This document shows positions 30,008 through 39,201 of a stretch of DNA of 64,000 nt, piece by piece (positions within the stretch are counted from its first letter, which is position 1; each line of letters starts with the position of its first letter). The stretch is from contig JAFRNW010000010.1 of the NCBI GenBank assembly GCA_017429985.1, positions 69,700 through 133,699 on the forward strand, written 5' to 3'. Under the pieces are notes generated by a model. That model was given only the letters and a program-made list of their open reading frames with translations. It was not told the origin of the DNA and made no database searches. The DNA is from Clostridia bacterium (GTDB lineage Bacteria; Bacillota; Clostridia; Christensenellales; CAG-138). The position numbers and the translations under genes are program-made.

Positions 30008-31138
30008 CTATCTTCCGAAAAATGCAAAAATGCAGTCGATGACCCTGGAGAGATATTGCTCGGACAGATTGTAATACATGGGGAGGCGGACGAGGCGGTC
30101 GCTTTCCTTCGTCGTATAGCGGTCTTCGCCGCAGAACCTGCCGTACCGGAGCCCGGCCGGAGCGGAGTGAAGCGGTACGTAATGGAAGACACACCAGATA
30201 TCATGCTCCTTCATGTGCCGGATGAAATCGGTCCGTTCCGAAAGATCCTTCAGTTTGAGATAGAACATGTGCGCGTTATGCGCGCAGCCTTCCGGAACGA
30301 CGGGAAGTTCGAGGAGTCCTTTTTCCTGAAGCGGCTTCAGCGCGGTGTAGTACCGGTTCCAGGAAGCAAGCCTGTTCCGGTTGATCTCATCCGCCATTTC
30401 CAGCTGCGCCCAGAGGTAGGCCGCGTTCAGTTCGCTCGGAAGATAACTGTCTCCGACGTCGACCCAGGTGTATTTATCCACCTGTCCGCGGAAGAATTTC
30501 GACCGGTTGGTGCCTTTTTCGCGGAGGATCTCCGCCCGCTCCACATATTCGGGGGAGTTGATCAGGAGCGCACCGCCCTCGCCCATGGAATAATTCTTCG
30601 TTTCATGGAAGGAATAGCATCCGAAGTCTCCGATCGTACCCAGCGCTTTTCCCTTGTATGTGCTCATGACGCCCTGCGCGGCGTCCTCAACCACCAGGAG
30701 GGAATGCTTCCGGGCGATATCCATGATGGTGTCCATCTCACAGGAGACGCCTGCGTAGTGCATGGGGACGACGACCTTCGTACGGTCCGTGATTGCCTGC
30801 TCGATCAGCGTCTCATCCATATTCATGGTGTCCGGACGGATGTCGACAAAGACGAGTTTTGCGCCTGCGAGCACAAACGCCGTGGCGGTGCTGGAAAAGG
30901 TAAAGGATGGGAGTATGACTTCGTCCCCGGGGTTCAGCCGGGAGAGGAGGGCTGCCATATCCAGCGCGGTCGTGCCGCTGGTCGTCAGAAGGACTTTGTC
31001 CGCCCGGAACTTCTGTTCGAGCCAGGTGCTGCACTGCCGGGTAAACGGACCGTCTCCGCAGATCTTATGACCTTCGATGGCCTGCTGGATATACTTCAGT
31101 TCATTGCCCGTATACGGAGGAATATTGAAACTGATCAT
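30008..31138 (-). CDS. dTDP-4-amino-4,6-dideoxygalactose transaminase (RffA/WecE type)
   Basis: A 376-residue PLP enzyme of the DegT/DnrJ/EryC1 family. The PLP lysine lies in SFHETKNYSMGEGGALLI. FNIPPYTGNELKYIQQAI at the start and GTNRSKFFRGQVDKYTWVD in the middle are typical of WecE/RffA, which moves an amino group from glutamate to dTDP-4-keto-6-deoxyglucose to make dTDP-Fuc4N. It is the first gene of a five-gene minus-strand operon with a good promoter. The donor sugar could come from rfbA and rfbB at 59.8-61.7 kb. The sugar identity is by family resemblance. Confidence 0.88.
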   Translation of the reverse strand: MISFNIPPYTGNELKYIQQAIEGHKICGDGPFTRQCSTWLEQKFRADKVLLTTSGTTALDMAALLSRLNPGDEVILPSFTFSSTATAFVLAGAKLVFVDIRPDTMNMDETLIEQAITDRTKVVVPMHYAGVSCEMDTIMDIARKHSLLVVEDAAQGVMSTYKGKALGTIGDFGCYSFHETKNYSMGEGGALLINSPEYVERAEILREKGTNRSKFFRGQVDKYTWVDVGDSYLPSELNAAYLWAQLEMADEINRNRLASWNRYYTALKPLQEKGLLELPVVPEGCAHNAHMFYLKLKDLSERTDFIRHMKEHDIWCVFHYVPLHSAPAGLRYGRFCGEDRYTTKESDRLVRLPMYYNLSEQYLSRVIDCIFAFFGR

Positions 31139-31182
31139 GGCTGCTCCAATCTGAAACCGATCATTATTTTTCTACAAATATC

Positions 31183-31211
31183 ATACTAACAAATCCATTG
31201 TGCTTTTGCAA
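31183..31211 (-). promoter_or_regulatory. Promoter of the amino-sugar/flippase operon
   Basis: On the minus strand TTGCAA (31206-31211) and TAGTAT (31183-31188) are spaced by 17 bases, about 45 bases upstream of the aminotransferase start. Confidence 0.65.
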
Positions 31212-31240
31212 TTGATGCCTGCTTCGGACGCGGAGGAATG

Positions 31241-31269
31241 AAAAAGCACCGGCCGTCCATGACCGGTGC
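31241..31269 (-). terminator. Intrinsic terminator of glyA
   Basis: On the minus strand GCACCGGTC and GCCGGTGC form a stem that is followed by TTTTT, 32 bases after the glyA stop codon. Confidence 0.85.
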
Positions 31270-31300
31270 GCGAAACTGTCCGACCGATGTTTTGGAACGG

Positions 31301-32554
31301 TCAGGCGTAGATCGGGAATTGCGTCGTGATATCCCTGACGGTATCCAGGATGTCCGCCTTTTTGTTTTCAAAATCCGTCGCGGCAAGCCAGATGCATTCC
31401 GCGATCCGGTCCATCTCCGCCTCGCCGCATCCGCGCGTGGTGACGGCAGGCGTGCCGATCCTGAGCCCGCTCGTCACGAAAGGCTTTTCGGGATCTCCGG
31501 GCACCGTGTTCCGGTTCGCGGTGATCTTCACCGCGTCGAGCCGCATCTCCAGTTCCTTTCCCGTAATGCCCAGGCTCCTCAGATCCGCCAGCATAAGGTG
31601 GTTGTCCGTTCCGCCGGACACGAGATCGACTCCGCGCCGCATGAGCCCGTTCGCGAGCGCCTTTGCGTTGTCCACGATGCTCTGCTGGTACGCGGTGAAG
31701 GAAGGCTGCGCCGCCTCCTTGAGCGCGACCGCTTTCGCGGCGATGACGTGCATGAGCGGGCCGCCCTGCATGCCGGGGAAGACCGCCTTGTTGATCCGTG
31801 CGCCGAAATCCCCTTTGGCAAGGATCAGCCCGCCGCGGGGTCCGCGCATGGTTTTATGCGTGGTGGAGGTAACGACATCGGCATAGGGGATCGGACTGGG
31901 ATGGATGCCCGCGGCGACCAGGCCCGCGATGTGCGCCATATCGACCATCAGATACGCGCCGACGGAGTGCGCGATGTCCGCGAAGCGTTCAAAATCAATG
32001 GTCCTCGGATAAGCCGACGCGCCGGCGACGATCATTCTGGGACGGATGGATTCCGCCATGCGCTGGACTTCGTCGTAATCGATGATGCCCGTTTCCGGAT
32101 CAACGCCGTATTCGGAGAACTGGAAGTATTTTCCGGATAGATTCAGCGGCAGGCCATGCGTCAGGTGGCCGCCGTTCTGAAGGCTCATGCCGAGCACGCG
32201 GTCGCCCGGTTCAAGCAGCGCGAAATACACTTCCATGTTGGCCTGGGAACCCGAATGCGGCTGGACGTTTGCGTAATCCGCGTGGAACAGTTTCTTCGCG
32301 CGTTCGATCGCGATGCTTTCGACGACGTCCACGTATTCGCATCCGCCGTAGTAGCGTTTTCCGGGATATCCTTCCGCGTATTTGTTCGTCAGCACGGTTC
32401 CCATGGTAGCCATTACGGCGGGGGAGGCGTGATTCTCCGAAGCGATCAGTTCGATGTTTTCCTGCTGCCGGTAAAGCTCGCCCCGTACCGCTGCGGCGAT
32501 CTCCGGATCTGCGGATTCGAGAAGTCTCAGTATGTTCGCAATGCTCTGTTCCAT
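31301..32554 (-). CDS. glyA: Serine hydroxymethyltransferase
   Basis: A 417-residue PLP enzyme interconverting serine and glycine with tetrahydrofolate. The PLP lysine is in [17 protein letters not shown], and [20 protein letters not shown] and the [16 protein letters not shown] motif are standard. The ATG at 32554 follows AAAGGAG. The longer open frame upstream runs through the riboswitch and is not coding. Control is expected from the tandem glycine riboswitch at 32655-32818. Confidence 0.97.
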   Translation of the reverse strand: MEQSIANILRLLESADPEIAAAVRGELYRQQENIELIASENHASPAVMATMGTVLTNKYAEGYPGKRYYGGCEYVDVVESIAIERAKKLFHADYANVQPHSGSQANMEVYFALLEPGDRVLGMSLQNGGHLTHGLPLNLSGKYFQFSEYGVDPETGIIDYDEVQRMAESIRPRMIVAGASAYPRTIDFERFADIAHSVGAYLMVDMAHIAGLVAAGIHPSPIPYADVVTSTTHKTMRGPRGGLILAKGDFGARINKAVFPGMQGGPLMHVIAAKAVALKEAAQPSFTAYQQSIVDNAKALANGLMRRGVDLVSGGTDNHLMLADLRSLGITGKELEMRLDAVKITANRNTVPGDPEKPFVTSGLRIGTPAVTTRGCGEAEMDRIAECIWLAATDFENKKADILDTVRDITTQFPIYA

Positions 32555-32590
32555 GCGGGCAGTCTCCTTTTCGGGTTTTATGTAATATGA

Positions 32591-32627
32591 AAAGGGAAGC
32601 CGTACGATTCCGGTACAGTTTCCCTTT
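32591..32627 (-). terminator. Hairpin between glycine riboswitch and glyA, likely expression platform
   Basis: On the minus strand AAAGGGAA and TTCCCTTT form an eight-base stem with an inner GTAC/GTAC pairing, followed by TTCATATT. The T run is short, so this may be a weak terminator or part of a switching structure. Confidence 0.55.
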
Positions 32628-32654
32628 GATAGCAATAAAATCGTTCGCTTGACG

Positions 32655-32818
32655 GTACTCTGTCCTTTTGCCTGAGAGATTCGGCATCTGCCTTGCACCT
32701 TCGGCACCCGGATGGAACGGGATTCTCCAGAGCCCCCTCCGTTTTCAGTCCTGTCCGTGCGGACGCCTGAGAGTGTCACTCCTTCGGCGGGCATCCGTGG
32801 GATGCCTCTTTCCTGAAA
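32655..32818 (-). promoter_or_regulatory. Tandem glycine riboswitch
   Basis: Two aptamers are read on the minus strand. The upstream one (about 32749-32818) holds GCCGAAGGAGTGA and CTCTCAGGCGTCC. The downstream one (about 32655-32735) holds GGAGAATCCCG, GTGCCGAAGGTGCAA and CTCTCAGGCAAAAGGACAG, an almost exact match to the glycine aptamer core. The two are separated by a short linker. Tandem aptamers bind two glycines. The target is glyA, 100 bases downstream. Confidence 0.95.
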
Positions 32819-32848
32819 AACATCAAAGGGATTATGAACTTATCCGTA

Positions 32849-32876
32849 ATTATATATCATTATGCCGTTCTGTCAA
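32849..32876 (-). promoter_or_regulatory. Promoter of the glycine riboswitch-glyA transcript
   Basis: On the minus strand TTGACA (32871-32876) and TATAAT (32849-32854), both consensus, are spaced by 16 bases. Confidence 0.8.
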
Positions 32877-32893
32877 CATTGCTTTGCATATAA

Positions 32894-32923
32894 TTGACAT
32901 GGAAGAAAAAGGTTTTGTATACT
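32894..32923 (+). promoter_or_regulatory. Promoter of the O-antigen ligase-like gene
   Basis: TTGACA and TATACT are spaced by 18 bases, with the start predicted near 32930. It diverges from the glyA promoter, with 17 bases between the two -35 boxes. Confidence 0.7.
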
Positions 32924-32969
32924 CGAAACAATGGATAAGTGTGACCTTTTAAGGAAAAAGGAGCCCGGA

Positions 32970-34373
32970 GTGAAAGACAGCGGAATCATTCTCAAAGAAT
33001 CGAACAGCAGGTTTTCCGAAAGGATTCTGATCCTGATCGCGGCGGCATTTGTTCTGCTGCCGTTTATCTCCCATACCTTTATCGGCATGTCGAAGTTCCT
33101 TGCCTTTTATGTGCTGTTTCCCGTCTCGCTGACGGCAGCGGCATGCGGCATTTCCCGGAACAGACTGTACGCCGGCACGGAAATGAAGCTTGTGCTCCTT
33201 CTTCCCGTCTGGTTCGTTCTGGGCTGCTGCGTGAATTTCGGCCGCGGGGTCACAAAGATCGGCCACAACTTTTTTGCCGTCATTCTTGCCGTCGCGGTAT
33301 TCTGTTTCTCGTTTGCCTTCCTGATTTCCGAACAGAACCGCATGAAGGTATTCCGGTTCCTGGCCTGGGTGTGGGCTGCGCCGATGACCGCGGCGTCCCT
33401 GTTCGGGCTGTACCTTGCGGTTACAGGCACGCGGCTTGTCCGGGAGGGGCACGATGAGCCAATCGGCGTGACGGGGGAGCACCGGCTGTTCCTGTTCGGC
33501 AATTCCAATACGCTGGGCGTGATGTGCTGCATCGCGTTCGCGCTTCTTCTGTTTTTGATCCTGGCGGAAAGGAAAAAAGCAGCCCGCGCCGCAGCCGCCG
33601 TGGTGGCGTTCTTCGTATTCGTGTGCATGGCCCTGTCCGACTGCAGGTCGGCAAAGCTCGCGATGCTTCCGTGCATCGTCGTGTTCGTGTTCCTTCTGGT
33701 CAGAAAGGCGGCGAAAGGGAAGGACATCAGAAGGATTCTGCTCTGTGCCGTTTGCGCTGTCGCAGCCGCCGCACTGCTGCTTCTTGCATGGTCGGGCGTC
33801 AAGAAGGGCGTGAACGCGGTCCATCAGGCGGCTTTTTCGGGGACGGCGGGGCAGACCCAGGAAACGGATTACCTGGATTCCAGGGATTATAAGGTTACGG
33901 ACGATCTCTACGACACCGCGAACGTGCGGCTCGTGCTATGGAAATATGCGATGGAGCATTTCGCGGACCGTCCCCTTTCCATGCTGTTCGGGTATACCCC
34001 GATGGCGATCAAGGATGAATTCATTGCCCCGAACCCGAATATCATTACGGTATACGACCACCTTCACAACGGATTCATCGGCATTCTGATCAGCTACGGC
34101 GTCATCGGTTTCGCCGGATTTGCCGCATTTTTGATCCTGCTTCTCATCGCTTCCTGCAGGCTCCTGTTCGCAAAGTCCTGCAGCGTGCCGGACGCGCTCC
34201 GGTTCCTTCCGGTCATTCTGATCCCCATTCTGGTGGTCAACTGCACGGAAGAGATGCTGTTTACAAGAGATACCGTACAGGAGGCGAACGTCTGGTTCGC
34301 CCTGACTGCCGGCTTTGTATTCGCCGCCGCGTATGCCCTGAAGAACAACAAAGACAACTCCGGAGAGGAATAG
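32970..34373 (+). CDS. O-antigen ligase/polymerase-like membrane protein
   Basis: A 467-residue protein with about ten to twelve membrane helices and one large extracytoplasmic loop (about residues 275-355) carrying [18 protein letters not shown] and [19 protein letters not shown]. The latter resembles the HNxxL region of the Wzy_C/WaaL family. These proteins polymerise or ligate lipid-linked glycans. The GTG at 32970 is chosen because AAGGAG lies at 32958-32963. The ATG at 32931 coincides with the predicted transcript start. It is separated from the main glycan cluster by 9 kb and could serve it or the amino-sugar operon. lepA follows after two bases. Confidence 0.82.
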   Translation: MKDSGIILKESNSRFSERILILIAAAFVLLPFISHTFIGMSKFLAFYVLFPVSLTAAACGISRNRLYAGTEMKLVLLLPVWFVLGCCVNFGRGVTKIGHNFFAVILAVAVFCFSFAFLISEQNRMKVFRFLAWVWAAPMTAASLFGLYLAVTGTRLVREGHDEPIGVTGEHRLFLFGNSNTLGVMCCIAFALLLFLILAERKKAARAAAAVVAFFVFVCMALSDCRSAKLAMLPCIVVFVFLLVRKAAKGKDIRRILLCAVCAVAAAALLLLAWSGVKKGVNAVHQAAFSGTAGQTQETDYLDSRDYKVTDDLYDTANVRLVLWKYAMEHFADRPLSMLFGYTPMAIKDEFIAPNPNIITVYDHLHNGFIGILISYGVIGFAGFAAFLILLLIASCRLLFAKSCSVPDALRFLPVILIPILVVNCTEEMLFTRDTVQEANVWFALTAGFVFAAAYALKNNKDNSGEE

Positions 34374-34375
34374 AA

Positions 34376-36178
34376 ATGGCTTACCCGAGGGATCTCATCA
34401 GGAATTTCTGCATCATCGCCCATATCGATCACGGGAAATCCACGCTGGCGGACCGGCTGATGGAGCTTACCGACACGGTGGCGGAGCGTGACATGGAGGA
34501 CCAGCTCCTGGACTCCATGGATATCGAGCGCGAGCGCGGCATCACCATCAAGGCGACCGCGGTCCGGATGTTCTATACGCATTCGGACGGGAAACGCTAT
34601 ATGTTCAACCTGATCGACACCCCCGGGCACGTGGATTTTACATACGAGGTCAGCAGGGCGCTCGCCGCGTGCGAGGGAGCCGTGCTGGTGGTCGACGCGA
34701 CGCAGGGGATCGAGGCGCAGACCCTGGCGAACGTTTACCTGGCGGTCGACAACGGACTCGAGGTCATGCCGGTCATCAACAAGATCGATCTTCCTTCCGC
34801 CGATCCCGACTACGTGGTGAACGAGATCGAGGACGTGATCGGGATACCGGCGCAGGATGCGCCGAAGATCTCCGCCAAAAGCGGACAGAATGTGGAACAG
34901 GTCCTTTCGCAGATCGTAGAACTGATCCCCGCTCCGGACGGCGATCCGGAAGCGCCGCTGAAGGCGCTGATCTTCGACTGCGTCTACGACAACTATAAAG
35001 GAGCGCTGTCCTTCGTCCGCGTCATGGACGGCACGGTGAAGGCGGGGGACCGGATCCGCTCGATGGGAACGGGACGGGAATTCGACGTGACGGAAGTCGG
35101 CGTCTTCTCGCCCGCCCTGACGGAGACGCCGGAACTGACGGCCGGCGAGGTCGGCTATATCGCGGCGTCCATCAAAAGCGTGGCGGAAACGAAAGTCGGC
35201 GATACCATTACGCTGGCGGACTATCCCGCTGACAAGCCGCTCCCCGGATACAAGCAGGTGCAGCCGATGGTTTTCTGCGGTGTTTATCCCGCGGACGGCG
35301 CACATTACGACGATCTGCGCGACGCGCTTGAAAAGCTGCAGCTCAACGACGCATCCCTGTCGTTCGAACCGGAAACGTCCGCTGCGCTGGGATACGGATT
35401 CCGCTGCGGCTTTCTCGGCCTGCTGCATATGGAGATCATCCAGGAAAGGCTGGAACGCGAGTTCGATCTCGAGCTCGTGACGACGGCTCCGTCCGTTATC
35501 TATAAGGTCCACATGACGGACGGCTCGGAAAAGATGATCGACAACCCCTCGAATCTGCCTCCGGTCACGGAGATCGATTACATGGAAGAACCCATGGTGC
35601 GGGCGAACATCATGACCCCGTCCCAGTACGTCGGCACGATCATGGAGCTGTGCCAGGAAAAGCGCGGGATCTTCAAGGACATGGATTATATCGAGAAGAC
35701 GAGGGTCGAGATGCATTATACCCTCCCGCTCAACGAGATCATCTACGACTTTTTCGACCAGCTGAAGTCCAGAAGCAGGGGCTACGCGTCGTTTGACTAC
35801 GAACTGTGCGGGTACATGAAGTCGAATCTTGTCAAGCTCGATTTTCTTCTGAACGGAGATATGTGCGACGCGCTTTCGGTGATCGTGCACAAGGACCGCG
35901 CCTATCCGAAAGGGCGCGCCGTGGCGGAAAAGCTGAAGGAAGTGATCCCGAGACAGCAGTTCGAGGTTCCGATCCAGGCGGCGGTGGGCGGAAAGATCAT
36001 TGCGAGGGAAACCGTGAGCGCTGTCCGCAAGGACGTTCTGGCGAAGTGCTACGGAGGCGATATCACCAGAAAGAAAAAGCTGCTTGAGAAGCAGAAGGAA
36101 GGCAAGAAGCGCATGCGCCAGGTCGGAACGGTCTCCGTACCGAGCGAGGCGTTCATGAGCGTGCTGCGGATCAACTGA
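34376..36178 (+). CDS. lepA: Elongation factor 4
   Basis: A 600-residue translational GTPase that acts on stalled or initiating ribosomes. The P-loop [14 protein letters not shown], the switch [18 protein letters not shown] and NKIDLPSAD are intact, and the LepA-specific C-terminal domain ends with [22 protein letters not shown]. The ATG shortly after the preceding stop has GGAGAGGAA as ribosome site. The last base of its stop codon is the first base of hemW, so the two are translationally coupled. Confidence 0.98.
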   Translation: MAYPRDLIRNFCIIAHIDHGKSTLADRLMELTDTVAERDMEDQLLDSMDIERERGITIKATAVRMFYTHSDGKRYMFNLIDTPGHVDFTYEVSRALAACEGAVLVVDATQGIEAQTLANVYLAVDNGLEVMPVINKIDLPSADPDYVVNEIEDVIGIPAQDAPKISAKSGQNVEQVLSQIVELIPAPDGDPEAPLKALIFDCVYDNYKGALSFVRVMDGTVKAGDRIRSMGTGREFDVTEVGVFSPALTETPELTAGEVGYIAASIKSVAETKVGDTITLADYPADKPLPGYKQVQPMVFCGVYPADGAHYDDLRDALEKLQLNDASLSFEPETSAALGYGFRCGFLGLLHMEIIQERLEREFDLELVTTAPSVIYKVHMTDGSEKMIDNPSNLPPVTEIDYMEEPMVRANIMTPSQYVGTIMELCQEKRGIFKDMDYIEKTRVEMHYTLPLNEIIYDFFDQLKSRSRGYASFDYELCGYMKSNLVKLDFLLNGDMCDALSVIVHKDRAYPKGRAVAEKLKEVIPRQQFEVPIQAAVGGKIIARETVSAVRKDVLAKCYGGDITRKKKLLEKQKEGKKRMRQVGTVSVPSEAFMSVLRIN

Positions 36179-37335
36179 TGGCAGGCGCAGGAATCTATAT
36201 CCATATCCCGTTCTGCGTAAGGAAGTGCCTGTACTGCGATTTCTTTTCGGTTGCCGCGGCAGAAAGCGCCGTTGCCGACTACACGGACGCGCTGTGCCTG
36301 GAGATCCGGCGCATGTCGGCCATTCTTCCGCAGCGCGAATACGACACCGTATTTCTCGGAGGGGGAACCCCCTCCATTCTGATCCCGGAACAGATCCGGA
36401 CCGTTATGCGTACGCTACGTACGCATTTTTCTGTGCGTGAAAACGCGGAGATCAGTATGGAATGCAACCCCGGCACGGTAACGGAAGCCAAGCTGTACGG
36501 ATACCGGGAAGCGGGGATCAACCGCCTTTCCGTCGGGCTGCAGTCTGCGGACGACGGACTGCTGAAAAGGATCGGCAGGATCCATACCGCGGAGATGTTT
36601 TATCAGACCGCCGCTTCGGTGAAGAAGTGCGGATTTGTCAATTTCAGCGCGGACATCATGTATGGTCTTCCCGGCCAGACAGAGGAACAGTATCTTCAGA
36701 CGGTCCGGGCAGCGGCGGAAACAGGCGCGAAGCACATTTCCTCCTACAGCCTGATCCTGGAAGAGGGGACGCCTCTTTTCGGCATGGTCAGAAGCGGAGC
36801 AGTCCGGCTTCCGGACGAGGAGGCGACGGCGGATATGGAGGATTCCGGGACCGCTCTGCTTGAGCGGCTTGGTTTTTCCCGCTATGAGATCTCCAACTAC
36901 GCAAAAGAGGGCTTCCGCTGCAGACACAATCTCAACTACTGGAAAAACGGGGAGTATGTCGGGTTCGGCCCCGGAGCGCATTCCGCGATGAGGCGGGACG
37001 GGTGGACGAGATGGAACTGCCCGCGGGATATCCCTTCCTACCTGTCCGCCATCCGCGCGGGAGGGCTTCCCGACTATGAATCGGAACGCATCGGGACCGA
37101 GGAGGAAATGTTCGAGACCGTCATGACGGGACTGCGTCTGTGCGAAGGCATTCCGTTCGAAGAATTCCGGCAGCGGTTCGGATGCCGACTTCCGGATGTC
37201 TATCGGGACGCAATCGCGAAACTGAAAGAGACCGGGTGGCTCGATCCCGACGCCTATGCGGGCGGGAGGCTTGCGCTGAATGCCAAAGGCCTGGATCTTC
37301 AAAACCGTGCGCTGTCCTTCTTCCTTCCGGAATAA
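36178..37335 (+). CDS. hemW: Radical SAM heme chaperone HemW
   Basis: A 385-residue radical-SAM protein with the CxxxCxxC cluster motif at C13, C17 and C20 in IPFCVRKCLYCDFFS. GGGTPSIL and the ISMECNPGT stretch are also typical. HemW delivers heme and is related to coproporphyrinogen III dehydrogenase HemN but lacks its extra N-terminal part. The lepA-hemW-hrcA order is common in Firmicutes. The gene begins at the ATG overlapping the lepA stop by one base. Confidence 0.94.
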   Translation: MAGAGIYIHIPFCVRKCLYCDFFSVAAAESAVADYTDALCLEIRRMSAILPQREYDTVFLGGGTPSILIPEQIRTVMRTLRTHFSVRENAEISMECNPGTVTEAKLYGYREAGINRLSVGLQSADDGLLKRIGRIHTAEMFYQTAASVKKCGFVNFSADIMYGLPGQTEEQYLQTVRAAAETGAKHISSYSLILEEGTPLFGMVRSGAVRLPDEEATADMEDSGTALLERLGFSRYEISNYAKEGFRCRHNLNYWKNGEYVGFGPGAHSAMRRDGWTRWNCPRDIPSYLSAIRAGGLPDYESERIGTEEEMFETVMTGLRLCEGIPFEEFRQRFGCRLPDVYRDAIAKLKETGWLDPDAYAGGRLALNAKGLDLQNRALSFFLPE

Positions 37336-37381
37336 GCATTTCAAATTCACCAGTTTGTCACATTTTTTTAATAGCGTTTCC

Positions 37382-37410
37382 TTGACTTTATACGGGGGAA
37401 AAGGTATTCT
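37382..37410 (+). promoter_or_regulatory. Promoter of the hrcA-grpE-dnaK-dnaJ operon
   Basis: TTGACT and TATTCT are spaced by 17 bases. The CIRCE operator starts 12 bases downstream of the -10 box, so it covers the transcript start. Confidence 0.85.
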
Positions 37411-37421
37411 TTAATCGAAGA

Positions 37422-37448
37422 TTAGCACTCGACTAGTTGGAGTGCTAA
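37422..37448 (+). promoter_or_regulatory. CIRCE operator (HrcA binding site)
   Basis: TTAGCACTC, nine bases, GAGTGCTAA: a perfect copy of the CIRCE inverted repeat. HrcA binds it to repress the operon until heat stress titrates GroEL. Confidence 0.98.
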
Positions 37449-37475
37449 CAAGAAAACCGGGAAGGAGATGCCGAG

Positions 37476-38516
37476 ATGGAACTGGACGCAAGAAAGCTGA
37501 AGATACTGCAGGCGATCATTGACGAATATGTGATGTCCGCTTCTCCGGTCGGGTCCCGGTCAGTCAGCAAAAATCCCGAATTCAATCTTTCAAGCGCGAC
37601 GATCCGCAACGAAATGGCGGACCTGGAGGAGATGGGATTCCTTGAGCAGCCGCATACTTCTGCGGGCAGGATCCCCTCCGACAAAGCGTACCGTCTGTAC
37701 GTGGACACCATCATGAACCGCGCGCAGATCAGCCGGGACGAGATCCGGAAGATCCGCACGCATTTTTCCAGCAAGATCTCCGAAGTGGACGAAATCCTGA
37801 AACAGACGGCCGTGGCGATCTCTTCCGTAACGAACTATACCGCCATGGTCCTGGCGCCAGAACTTGACTGCGATACGCTGAGACATATTCAGCTGGTTCC
37901 CCTTGTTCCCGGGAAAGCGCTTCTGGTCATCGTGACCGGAACAGGTTTTGCCAAGGATGCGGTCATCCACGTTCCGGTTGGTGTCAGAACGGAGGAGCTC
38001 GAACAGATTTCGAGATTCCTGACCAAACGGCTGTATGGAAGACGGATGGACATGGTGGCGGAAATGATCGCGTCCGAACTGGAACCCGAAATGGCGGACA
38101 GAAGGGAATTCCTGTCCAACATTGCGGACGGCATCGAGCGCAAGATCACCCCGAACAGGAAAAGCGTGGAACTTGCGGGGGCGGGAAACATGCTCCATTA
38201 TCCCGAATATGCCGATCTGCAGAAGGCGAGGAACTTTCTGTCGGCGGTCGAGGGCAGGGATGCGCTGTACAACATGCTCAAGCGCGCCAGTTCGCTGGAG
38301 TTCACGGTCACCATCGGAAGCGAGAACGAGCAGGATGAACTCAAGGACTGCAGCGTCGTGACGGCGACCTACAGGATGGGCGACCAGAGCATGCCGATGG
38401 GCACGCTCGGCGTGATCGGGCCGACAAGAATGAATTACGGCAAGGTGATCTCCGTACTGGAATACATGCGCAGAAGCCTTGGGGAAATATTAAGCAACTA
38501 TATCGAGGAGGATTAA
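37476..38516 (+). CDS. hrcA: Heat-inducible transcription repressor HrcA
   Basis: A 346-residue repressor with an N-terminal winged helix (LDARKLKILQAIIDEYV; SSATIRNEMADLEEMGFLEQPHTSAGRIPSDKAYR) and a C-terminal GAF-like and insertion domain. The LGVIGPTRMNYGKVISVLEYM tail is characteristic. It is the first gene of the operon and autoregulates through the CIRCE site 27 bases upstream. GAAGGAGATG precedes the ATG. Confidence 0.97.
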   Translation: MELDARKLKILQAIIDEYVMSASPVGSRSVSKNPEFNLSSATIRNEMADLEEMGFLEQPHTSAGRIPSDKAYRLYVDTIMNRAQISRDEIRKIRTHFSSKISEVDEILKQTAVAISSVTNYTAMVLAPELDCDTLRHIQLVPLVPGKALLVIVTGTGFAKDAVIHVPVGVRTEELEQISRFLTKRLYGRRMDMVAEMIASELEPEMADRREFLSNIADGIERKITPNRKSVELAGAGNMLHYPEYADLQKARNFLSAVEGRDALYNMLKRASSLEFTVTIGSENEQDELKDCSVVTATYRMGDQSMPMGTLGVIGPTRMNYGKVISVLEYMRRSLGEILSNYIEED

Positions 38517-38519
38517 GCC

Positions 38520-39149
38520 TTGACAAAGAAGCAGAGAAGCATGAACGAGGAAGCGGCGGAAACGCCGGTTCACGAAGAACAGGAAGCGGCGCAGGAAGCC
38601 GAAGTTCCCGTAGAGAACAGGGAACCCGCCGCAGATGAACAGGCGGAGAACGCGGGGGAGCCGGAGACTTACACCTTCACCGCGGAGGAATTCAAGCAGG
38701 CAAAGGACGCCCTTGAGAAACTCCGGAAGGAAAAGGAGGAAGCAATCGGTCTTCTTCAGCGGAACCAGGCGGATTTCGACAATTTCCGCCGGCGCAACGA
38801 ATCGATCCGCACGGACAGTCTGGAAGAAGGCAAAAGGAACTGCATCAAGGAGCTTCTTCCGGTTCTGGACAATTTCGACAGAGCCATGGACGCCGAGCTT
38901 GAGGACGAGGCCGGAGCAGGATGGCGCGAAGGCATCAAACTGGTTCACAAACAGCTTATGGATGCGCTTCACAAGCAGGGTCTCACCGAAATAGAGGCGG
39001 ACGGAAAGTTTGATCCCAACCTGCATAACGCGGTCATGCAGGAAAAGGTGGAAGGAAAAGAGTCGGGAGATATCCTGGCGGTTTTCCTGAAGGGGTACCG
39101 CGTCGGCGACAGGATCATCCGTCATACGATGGTCAAAGTGGCCGAATAA
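38520..39149 (+). CDS. grpE: Nucleotide exchange factor GrpE
   Basis: A 209-residue co-chaperone that releases ADP from DnaK. The first 65 residues are acidic and disordered. A long coiled coil (about 60-120) with ADFDNFRRRNE and a beta domain (ADGKFDPNLHNAVMQEK; GDRIIRHTMVKVAE at the end) follow. The start is a TTG at 38520, eight bases after GAGGAGG. An ATG at 38541 is possible but has no ribosome site. Confidence 0.95.
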   Translation: MTKKQRSMNEEAAETPVHEEQEAAQEAEVPVENREPAADEQAENAGEPETYTFTAEEFKQAKDALEKLRKEKEEAIGLLQRNQADFDNFRRRNESIRTDSLEEGKRNCIKELLPVLDNFDRAMDAELEDEAGAGWREGIKLVHKQLMDALHKQGLTEIEADGKFDPNLHNAVMQEKVEGKESGDILAVFLKGYRVGDRIIRHTMVKVAE

Positions 39150-39201
39150 ACAGAATTATTACAACTGGTTTTAAAAGACAAACAGCAGGAGGATATAAAT
39201 T

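Noticed and set aside
32555-32794. An N-terminal extension of 80 codons for glyA
   Set aside because: The extension lies in the riboswitch and its hairpin, and the true start at 32554 has a good ribosome site and matches the usual GlyA N-terminus.
34094-35890. A 598-codon minus-strand frame opposite lepA
   Set aside because: It is a shadow of lepA in a GC-rich gene, with no recognisable domain.
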